Below are positions 39,354 through 47,478 of a DNA stretch of 64,000 bases, piece after piece. The stretch spans positions 1,178,001 to 1,242,000 of the forward strand of contig NC_009046.1 in NCBI RefSeq assembly GCF_000209165.1, read 5' to 3'. This DNA is from Scheffersomyces stipitis CBS 6054 (taxonomy: Eukaryota > Ascomycota > Pichiomycetes > Serinales > Debaryomycetaceae). The stretch's first letter is position 1, and every line of letters starts with the position of its first letter. The notes beneath the pieces were generated by a model. The model was not told the origin of the DNA. It was given only the letters and a program-made list of their open reading frames with translations, and did not search any database. The position numbers were made by a program, and so were the translations under genes.

Positions 39354-40682
39354 ATGACCCAGTTGTTTGCTTCGTCTGCCTCCAAAAACAGCACCAACAG
39401 CAACTCAACCACGCCGTCAGTACCAGTTAGACTCTTGACCCTCAACTGCTGGGGCCTCAAGTATATTTCCAAGTTCCGTCGCCAGCGCCTCAGAGCTATA
39501 GCCAATAAGCTCGCTTATCCTGCCACTAAGGATGACGAATACGACATTGTAGCACTCCAGGAAGTCTGGTGCGAAGACGACTGGAAATATCTCGATGGGA
39601 CTTGCAAGAAAGTGTACCCATATCGCCGAGTATTCAAGTCCGGGATTGTTACCGGCCCTGGCTTGGTGCTCTTGTCTAAGATTCCTATAGACGAGTCGTT
39701 CTTGTATAGATTCCCGATTAACGGCCGAGCCCTGGCGTTTTTCAGGGGAGACTGGCTCGTAGGCAAAAGTATAGCCATCACTCTTCTCAAACCGCACCAA
39801 CCGGGAGCAATGCCGATAGCCCTTTTGAACTCACACATGCATGCTCCCTATGCTCAGTCTGGCGAAAACAGCTACTCTACCCACAGAGCCTGTCAAGCGT
39901 GGGACTTCGCTAAGCTTGTAAAGATGTTGCGAAGATCTGGTTATGCTGTAATCCAAGTCGGTGACCTCAACTCCAAACCCGGTTCGTTGCCGTACAAGTT
40001 GTTCACCGTAGAAGGCGGTTTGTCTGACTCGTGGGATCTTTGCTACGATAAAGAGTCGCAACTTACCATCGAGGACCTCGCAGCAATGCAGCCCCTAGAA
40101 CAGATTCACAAGGCTGGAACTACCGTAAACAACCAGCTTAACACCTGGAGAGCCCATAGTGACATCAGAGACGCCTGTAGGCTCGACTACGCTCTCATCG
40201 ATGCTCATAACATCAAGCCAATATCGGCTGCTGTAAAGTTTACGGAAAAACTCCCTCCTCCGTATAACTGTTCGTTTTCTGACCACTTCGGGTATACGGC
40301 TGAGCTACAGATTAGAAGCGACGGCGAAGAGTTGGACTCAGTCCGTACGATTACCAGTGTTGACAGGCTTGAGTTGTACGAAGAGCTACTTGACGAAATT
40401 TCTGAATACAGAAAACACAATGTCAGCTGGCAAGCTACGTGGAGAAAGTATCATTTCTTTCTCTCTATCTTAGTTGTAGTGTTGCTCCATATAGGAATTA
40501 CTTTTGTCTCGCAAGAACAAGCCTGGTTATCGGTAGTGTTTATGATGTTGAACTCCATCATAGGCATCACCGGCGTAGTCAACGGCTTGATCTGGTACTG
40601 TGGCATTCGCTCCGAACTGCGGGCACTCCAGGAAGTACAATTGGAGGTAGAAGACGCCTATGTTTCGATGAAACTCGACTAG
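39354..40682 (+). CDS. ISC1: Inositol phosphosphingolipid phospholipase C (neutral sphingomyelinase family)
   Basis: A 442-residue protein with the endonuclease/exonuclease/phosphatase fold. LTLNCWGLKYISK (27-39) has the metal-site Asn, LQEVWCEDDW the Glu, VGDLNSKPGS the Asp and Asn, and CSFSDHFGYTAEL the catalytic Asp-His near 306-307. Two C-terminal transmembrane segments (about 367-387 and 392-415) match Isc1. Isc1 releases phytoceramide from inositol phosphosphingolipids in ER and mitochondrial membranes. S. cerevisiae Isc1 is 477 residues. The ATG at 39354 precedes a short Ser/Asn-rich leader. Confidence 0.93.
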   Translation: MTQLFASSASKNSTNSNSTTPSVPVRLLTLNCWGLKYISKFRRQRLRAIANKLAYPATKDDEYDIVALQEVWCEDDWKYLDGTCKKVYPYRRVFKSGIVTGPGLVLLSKIPIDESFLYRFPINGRALAFFRGDWLVGKSIAITLLKPHQPGAMPIALLNSHMHAPYAQSGENSYSTHRACQAWDFAKLVKMLRRSGYAVIQVGDLNSKPGSLPYKLFTVEGGLSDSWDLCYDKESQLTIEDLAAMQPLEQIHKAGTTVNNQLNTWRAHSDIRDACRLDYALIDAHNIKPISAAVKFTEKLPPPYNCSFSDHFGYTAELQIRSDGEELDSVRTITSVDRLELYEELLDEISEYRKHNVSWQATWRKYHFFLSILVVVLLHIGITFVSQEQAWLSVVFMMLNSIIGITGVVNGLIWYCGIRSELRALQEVQLEVEDAYVSMKLD

Positions 40683-42639
40683 TGCATGCTCTAACACGGA
40701 GTTATGCTTCCGTTTTCCTTCTTGTTATCTAATGATCTAACAATAATACTAATGCATTTGCGCAGTTATCGGTGATTCCGGTTCAGACTGCAGCCCTGAG
40801 AATCTATCCCTAATACCCCTGGATATGGTTCCACGGTTATATCTAATACTTCTATTTATTCTAGACTAGCATTCATAATCATTACAAAAGCAATTGATCA
40901 AGCAACGTTACAGGCATAGTAAATATCATCCAACTAGTTGGGTATAGAAATGATTGTAGGAAGTTACATTTGCAAATTGAAAGTATTTGCAAGACATGCA
41001 AAGCGCTAGAAAATAGAAGACAGTACTGCAGCGGCTGTCAACGGAGAGCGGTTGTGAACGGTTGAAATAACTCCAACACCAAAAAGAGAATTTGAATTGC
41101 AGTTCCGCAAACAACCGTAAGCGTGATATCAAAGGAAAACCAAAATGGCGAAAACCTGTCAACATAAGGAGGTATAGCATTGAGTGGCGTTCTAGAAAAT
41201 TAACCGCCACCGTGTCTATTACAGAAAAGAGCATTAAGGTACTGTACTTCAATTGCGTTTCCTATTATAGATTGGCTGCAGCTTCAGTAAGACCGATTTG
41301 AGCCTCTTTCGCCACCATGAAGCTCCAGTTTAATACAGAATGAGTCAAGAATTTCAGCAATCTCCGAATATTTCCTTTGTTGAGGACATGTTGTCAATTG
41401 GTTCAGCATATGGCTACTACATTTGCAATTCCATGCCGGCTGCTCTGAGAAGATGATGCTGAACGAGTTCCAGGCTTGAGCAATTTGGTTTCTCGCTCAG
41501 CTTCCCATAACGCTTCTGGTGAGACTTCCTGATTTAGAATTAGAGAGAGAAAGACAGACAGAGCCCTTTCGGATAAGCTCTGTTGTTTGCTCGGAGGCTT
41601 TCCGACCCGCACTGTTCAAAACAAACAATAAAAAAAGTTTTACCGAGTGAAAAATTCCAATTCGGCTTCAACCAGAACTCCACATTCCTAGCCAATTATC
41701 AGCTCTTCATCTACGTCTACGCCGGCACCCTGACCTCGGGCTCACCAACCATGATGACTCATTTAGGCTGATAAAAGTGTTTATTTCAGTTATCCATGGA
41801 GTGGCAAGTTCCGTGACACGCAGCCGCTTCGTAAGTCTATCCCAAAACGGCCCAAACATGCAGCCACTCCTGTAGCTGTGAATAGGCTTATGTAATTGAG
41901 CGTTTATGCCGTTCGTTATCTGGCTCCACGGAGGTGTGTCTGCGGTGATAACGGCAAGCAGCCCCATGAATCCAGCAAGGAAACACCTGGACGCCGTCAC
42001 CAGGTCAGCTGGAGGGTCTCACAAGCTCGACATTCGTCAGAACTGGCCAGCACCAGCGTCTCTGCCGCCAGCCGTCGCAGTTCGTCGAGTTTGCCTCGGA
42101 ATGGCGGCTCTGTTCTCCGTTGGATGGGTACACTATTTTTCACTCTCCATCTCTTAGGTCATCTGGCCCAGAAATAGATATCTCCGAGTTTGTATGTGTT
42201 CCAGCCGAATGTTTAAAGGCGAGTTAGTACTGGGCTGTTTCTATTTACGTCACAGCCATTCCATGATCTGCATCTCTGGAGGGTTCTTCATACAATAGAC
42301 AATAATATTCCTAACCATTTGTCACTAGTGAAACGGCCGTTTCCGTCTATCTCCTCCGACTCCTATTTGTATAGAGGCGCATATTGTGATTAATGGTGGA
42401 TTACGTTTTCAGGTTTTTCTCCACGACGTATTTATATCCTGGTCTTTTCGCCTCTATTTCGCAGAGCGAGACAATCTGCATTTGTGCTTATATACGGCTT
42501 GCTAAGTTTGGTGAACACGATTGAAATTTATAAATTGTACTTCACTTTAGAACACACTCTGCTACATTCTGTTACACTTTTTGACCGACTACTTTGTCTC
42601 TACTCATAGGCTCTACCATACAGTTACGTACAGCACAGG
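40683..42639. other. Upstream region of YOR1, 2 kb
   Basis: Long region between ISC1 and YOR1. The part from 41.7 to 42.2 kb is richer in G+C than its surroundings and has open frames on both strands (41707-42000 minus, 41896-42177 plus), but no convincing product. It includes a TCCACGGA palindrome (listed) and an 18-bp word shared with 6159-6176. A TGACTCA element is at 41755-41761. Confidence 0.4.
41925..41932. promoter_or_regulatory. PDRE-like palindrome TCCACGGA
   Basis: A perfect match to the pleiotropic drug response element TCCRYGGA/TCCACGGA known from S. cerevisiae drug-pump promoters, including YOR1. It is about 710 bp upstream of this YOR1 ATG. CTG-clade yeasts use different zinc-cluster regulators, so the factor here is unknown. 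Confidence 0.4.
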
Positions 42640-45600
42640 ATGCTGGACTACGATCTCGAAGAGAACCATCTCGTACGGCAGAACAGATTGCTATCGTCGC
42701 TCTTCAGCAAAGAACTACCACCCATACCTGAGGACGACGAGCGACCCGAACACCCAGAACGCGATGCCAACTTCTTCTCCAAGATCTTCTTCTGGTGGAT
42801 GATTCCCGTCATGAACACCGGATACAAGAGAACGTTGACACCCAAGGACTTGTTCACGTTGTCAGATGACATCAAGGTCGAAACCATGGCTGCCAGGTTC
42901 ATGGCCATATTTACTCTGGATGTAGAAAGAGCCAAGCTCAAACATGTCAAGAAGAAATGCAAAAAGAGAGGCGAAACCTTAGAATCCAGTAGTGTTGACT
43001 TTGACACTGACGTCGAAGACTTCAAGGTCAGTCCCATCATGTTCTTCTTCACTATCTGGAAAACGTATAAATATCAGTACTTTGCTGCATCTGTATGTCT
43101 CGCCATAGCCAATAGTGCCCAGGCTGTCAACCCGTTGCTTTTCAAGAAGTTAATTACCTACGTTGGCTTGAAGGCTTACGGTATCGAACAAGGTGTAGGT
43201 AAAGGTGTTGGCTATGCCATCGGCTCGTGTCTTATAGAATTTCTTGGTGCTGTGTTGTTTAACCATTTCTTCTACAAGGCCATGATGACCGGTGCTGAGA
43301 CTAAAGGTGTGTTGACCAAGGCTCTTTTGGAAAAGTCGTTCCGTTTGAGTGCTGAATCCAAACACAAGTTCCCTGTAGGTAAGATCACTTCCATGATGGG
43401 AACGGACTTGTCGAGAATAGATCTTGCTCTTGGTTTACAGCCTTTTATCTTTGTATTCCCTATTCCCATCGTGATATCTATAGCTATCTTGATTGTCAAT
43501 ATCGGTGCTGTTGCTTTAATCGGTATCGGTGTCATGCTTCTCTTCATGGCCGTTATTGGGGGCACCACAGCTAAATTGTACAGTTACAGAACCAAAGCTA
43601 ACAAGTACACCGATATACGTGTCAGTTACATGAAAGAAGTGTTGAACAACTTGAAGATGATCAAGTTCTACTCCTGGGAACCTCCCTACTATGAAAACAT
43701 TTCTTCAACGAGAACTAAGGAAATGGATATTATCTACAACATGCAAACGTTGAGAAGTATTGTCACTGCTCTTGCCATGTCTTTGACTGGTTTTGCTTCG
43801 TTGGTAGCCTTCTTAGTCTTGTTTGCTGTCGATAACGACAGAAAGAACCCTGCTTCTATTTTCTCTTCTATATCTTTATTCAACGTGTTGTTGACCCAAG
43901 TGTTTATGTTGCCCATGGCTTTGGCTACCAGTGCTGATGCCTTTGCTGGTGTTGGTCGTGTATCCACGTTCTTGACTACTGGAGAAGTTGACCCCAAGGA
44001 ACTTGAAACTGATATTAGTGCTGATGTCCTCCAAAGAATGGACAAAGAAGACGTTGTTATTGAAGTCAACAATGCCAGCTTCGAATGGGAAATTTTTGAG
44101 GACATAGAAGAAAAGGACCCAAAGAAGGAAAAGGAAGAAAAGAAAAAAGCAAAGAAGGCTGCTAAAGAAACAAAGAAGTTGGCGAAGCAGGCCAAGAATT
44201 CCCAAACAATTACTCCTTCAGAAGAAGAGTTGTCAAAGATTGATAGTCCCAAGTTCACTGAAAAGGAGCTTTCAACAGAATCAAAGTCTGTCGAAGAAAA
44301 AGTCTTTGCTGGCTTGAACAATATCAACTTGTCGATTAAGAAAAACGAATTCGTTGTTATCACTGGTATGATTGGATCAGGTAAGACATCTTTATTAAAC
44401 GCCTTGTCTGGTTTCATGAAGAAGACTTCTGGTGAAGTCCTTGTCAGTAGTTCCTTATTGTTATGTGGATATCCATGGATTCAAAATACTACTGTTCGTG
44501 AAAACATTGTCTTCGGTTCTGAATGGGACGAAGAGAAATATAACAGAGTTATTTTTGCTTGTTCATTAGAAAGTGATATCGAAATTTTGCCTGGTGGTGA
44601 TCTTACTGAAATTGGTGAAAGAGGTATCACCCTCTCGGGTGGCCAGAAGGCCAGAATCAATTTGGCTAGAGCTGTCTACGGTGGAAGAGAAATCATTCTT
44701 ATGGATGATGTATTGTCTGCTGTTGATGCCAGAGTAGGTAAACATATCATGAACAACTGTATTCTTGATTTGTTGAAAGATAGCACTAGAATATTGGCCA
44801 CACATCAGTTGTCACTTATTGACTCTGCTGACAGAGTGATTTTCTTAAATGGTGATGGTTCCATTAGTGTTGGTACTAACGAAGAACTCCAGAAGTCTAA
44901 TCCAGGTTTCGCAGCTTTGATGGCCCATAATGCAAAGACTGAAGAAGATGATGAAGACGAAAAGATCGACGTTGATCTTGACAAGCAAAAGTTCGAAGAA
45001 CACCACGAGGTTGAAAAAGAACTCATTCAGCGTCAAGTTACGAGAGCCTCTGCTGTAGATGAAGAAGCTATTCGTAAGGACTACAATAAGAACGTTGAAG
45101 AAGATGGACATTTAATAGAAGATGAAGACAGAGGTGTCAACGCAATTGCTTTAGATGTCTACTTGACATATGTCAAGCTTGGCTCTGGCAAGTACACTGC
45201 ATGGGGTATTGTGCCTCCGATGTTGGTTTTCATGGCTCTTGCTACTTTCTGTCAAATCTTCACCAATACCTGGTTGTCCTTTTGGACTGAGAATAAGTTT
45301 TCTGGCAAGGACGACAACTTCTACATTGGTATCTATGTGATGTTCACAGTATTGTCTTTTGTCTTTTTGGCTTTAGAGTTCATGTCGTTGGTATACATGA
45401 CCAATACTGCTGCTGTTAAGTTGAATATTGCAGCTGTGCAAAAAGTTTTGAAAGTCCCTATGGCTTTTATGGACACTACACCAATGGGTAGAATCTTGAA
45501 TAGGTTTACAAAGGATACAGACGTGCTTGATAACGAAATTGGAGAACAAATCAACTTTGCTTTGTTCATGCTCAGCAACGTTGTTGGTATCATTATATTG

Positions 45601-47016
45601 TGTATTATCTATTTGCCATGGTTTGCTATTGCTGTTCCATTCCTTGGTTTCATGTTCATCGCAGTTTCCAACTACTATCAAGCGTCTGCCAGAGAAATTA
45701 AAAGACTTGAGGCTGTTCTGAGGTCTTTTGTTTACAACAACTTTAATGAAGTCTTGAATGGTATCAATACTATAAATGCGTACAAGGCTGAATCAAGATT
45801 TGTGGCAAAGAATGACCGTTTGATCAATGGAATGAACGAGTCATACTATCTCACTATTGGTAACCAGCGTTGGTTGGGTATTCAAATGAACATTATTGCT
45901 GTTTTGTTTTCGTTATTGATCGCTTTGCTCTGTGTTAATAGAGTGTTTAAGATCAGTCCTGCTTCGGTTGGTTTGTTGTTGTCTTACGTTTTCCTGATTG
46001 GTGGTACGTTGTCTATGCTCATCAGAACATTCACACAAGTTGAAAACGAAATGAACTCAGTAGAAAGAATATCCTACTACTCTTTCAGTCTTCCTCAGGA
46101 AGCTCCAAGTTATATCACAGAAAACTCTCCTCCTCCCGAATGGCCGGCCAAGGGTGAAATTCATTTCAAAGATACTTCTTTGGCCTATAGACCAGGCTTG
46201 CCATTGGTCTTGAAGAACTTGAACTTCAGCATTAAAGGATCGGAAAAGATCGGAATCTGTGGTAGAACTGGTGCTGGTAAGTCATCCATTATGACAGCCT
46301 TATACAGATTGTCAGAATTAGACGGGGGTAGCATTGTGATTGATGATATTGACATTTCAACTCTTGGATTGCATGATTTGAGGTCGAAGCTTTCCATCAT
46401 CCCTCAAGACCCTGTGATGTTTAGAGGTACAATTAGGAAGAACTTGGATCCTTTCGATCAAAGTACAGATGATCAATTGTGGGGTGCTTTGGTGCGGACT
46501 GGATTGGTCGAAGCAGATAGGTTGGATGTGGTCAAGGCACAGGTCAAGGTTCAAAAAGAAGATAAATCAGACCATGGGGATAATAATAATGGTGCCGACA
46601 AGAAAGGTGCAGAAGAAGGCAGTATTCTTCACAAATTTCACCTTGACCAAATGGTTGAAGACGAAGGTGTTAACTTTTCGTTGGGTGAAAGGCAATTAAT
46701 TGCATTTGCCAGAGCTTTGGTGAGAAACTCCAAGATCTTGATTTTGGATGAAGCCACATCATCTGTTGATTATGAAACTGATGCCAAGATTCAAAACTCG
46801 ATCGTCAACGAATTTGCTGATTGTACAATCTTGTGTATCGCTCACAGATTGAAGACGATTATTAATTACGACAAAATCTTGGTTTTAGATAAGGGTGAGA
46901 TTAAAGAGTTCAATACTCCTTGGAACTTGTTCAAGACAAAGGATAGTATTTTCCAACAAATGTGTATCAAGTCTAATATTGTTGAGGAAGATTTTCACAG
47001 GGTTTCTAAGTTTTAG
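42640..47016 (+). CDS. YOR1: Yor1-type ABC multidrug (oligomycin-resistance) transporter
   Basis: A 1458-residue full ABCC transporter (S. cerevisiae Yor1 is 1477) without the extra N-terminal TMD0, as in Yor1. The first membrane domain (about 140-430) leads to NBD1 with Walker A GMIGSGKT near 575, signature LSGGQKAR near 665 and Walker B ILMDDVLSAVD, which lacks the catalytic Glu. The second membrane domain (about 850-1130) leads to NBD2 with Walker A GRTGAGKSS near 1208, signature SLGERQ near 1347 and Walker B LILDEATSSVD, which keeps the Glu. This asymmetry is usual for ABCC proteins. A lysine-rich insert (about 490-525, DPKKEKEEKKKAKKA) lies just before NBD1. Probably a plasma-membrane efflux pump for oligomycin-type drugs and lipids. 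Codon 2 is CTG, so residue 2 would be Ser in this clade. Confidence 0.93.
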   Translation: MLDYDLEENHLVRQNRLLSSLFSKELPPIPEDDERPEHPERDANFFSKIFFWWMIPVMNTGYKRTLTPKDLFTLSDDIKVETMAARFMAIFTLDVERAKLKHVKKKCKKRGETLESSSVDFDTDVEDFKVSPIMFFFTIWKTYKYQYFAASVCLAIANSAQAVNPLLFKKLITYVGLKAYGIEQGVGKGVGYAIGSCLIEFLGAVLFNHFFYKAMMTGAETKGVLTKALLEKSFRLSAESKHKFPVGKITSMMGTDLSRIDLALGLQPFIFVFPIPIVISIAILIVNIGAVALIGIGVMLLFMAVIGGTTAKLYSYRTKANKYTDIRVSYMKEVLNNLKMIKFYSWEPPYYENISSTRTKEMDIIYNMQTLRSIVTALAMSLTGFASLVAFLVLFAVDNDRKNPASIFSSISLFNVLLTQVFMLPMALATSADAFAGVGRVSTFLTTGEVDPKELETDISADVLQRMDKEDVVIEVNNASFEWEIFEDIEEKDPKKEKEEKKKAKKAAKETKKLAKQAKNSQTITPSEEELSKIDSPKFTEKELSTESKSVEEKVFAGLNNINLSIKKNEFVVITGMIGSGKTSLLNALSGFMKKTSGEVLVSSSLLLCGYPWIQNTTVRENIVFGSEWDEEKYNRVIFACSLESDIEILPGGDLTEIGERGITLSGGQKARINLARAVYGGREIILMDDVLSAVDARVGKHIMNNCILDLLKDSTRILATHQLSLIDSADRVIFLNGDGSISVGTNEELQKSNPGFAALMAHNAKTEEDDEDEKIDVDLDKQKFEEHHEVEKELIQRQVTRASAVDEEAIRKDYNKNVEEDGHLIEDEDRGVNAIALDVYLTYVKLGSGKYTAWGIVPPMLVFMALATFCQIFTNTWLSFWTENKFSGKDDNFYIGIYVMFTVLSFVFLALEFMSLVYMTNTAAVKLNIAAVQKVLKVPMAFMDTTPMGRILNRFTKDTDVLDNEIGEQINFALFMLSNVVGIIILCIIYLPWFAIAVPFLGFMFIAVSNYYQASAREIKRLEAVLRSFVYNNFNEVLNGINTINAYKAESRFVAKNDRLINGMNESYYLTIGNQRWLGIQMNIIAVLFSLLIALLCVNRVFKISPASVGLLLSYVFLIGGTLSMLIRTFTQVENEMNSVERISYYSFSLPQEAPSYITENSPPPEWPAKGEIHFKDTSLAYRPGLPLVLKNLNFSIKGSEKIGICGRTGAGKSSIMTALYRLSELDGGSIVIDDIDISTLGLHDLRSKLSIIPQDPVMFRGTIRKNLDPFDQSTDDQLWGALVRTGLVEADRLDVVKAQVKVQKEDKSDHGDNNNGADKKGAEEGSILHKFHLDQMVEDEGVNFSLGERQLIAFARALVRNSKILILDEATSSVDYETDAKIQNSIVNEFADCTILCIAHRLKTIINYDKILVLDKGEIKEFNTPWNLFKTKDSIFQQMCIKSNIVEEDFHRVSKF

Positions 47017-47478
47017 TGACTTTATCGCATTGATATAAAACGGGTTTTTTATACTTGTAAATAGGTTAGTAGATTAATTTTATAGTATTTTTTCGTAAAA
47101 TAATTCGGAATATGGTGTCTCCTGAGTCTGTCAACAAAATGACACTGTTAGTGCTTCCCATCCAAGAGTTGTGATTTGGCATCTACTTCAAGTAGACTTT
47201 GAATAATTGGCATAAATATGTACATGATCAGTTACCTTTTTCAAAAATATAGTATCGGCAGTATTATTATGAGGAAATTTCGTTGCAAGTGCCTGTAACT
47301 AAACAGATTCATACCAATCTTTTTCTTTCGCAGCAACTTATGGCATAGGAATATTTTTCGCAGCCATTTACAAAATAATAGAAAAATGCATGCATTTAGA
47401 ACCAAGAATACAAAATAAGTATCTAACTTTAAGAATTGTAACAATTAGTAACTTTTGAAGAAATAAGAAAAGATTCAC
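47017..47478. other. 3' intergenic region YOR1 / GH115
   Basis: About 460 bp between two convergent genes, strongly AT-rich, holding both 3' ends. No feature beyond terminator-like AT tracts is seen. Confidence 0.4.

Noticed and set aside
41707..42177. Overlapping frames on both strands in the YOR1 upstream region
   Set aside because: The minus frame starts with GTG, neither frame has a recognisable domain, and the local G+C rise explains the lack of stops.
43734..44417. 227-codon minus-strand frame opposite YOR1
   Set aside because: Shadow of the lysine-rich insert and NBD1 of YOR1; low complexity and no homology.
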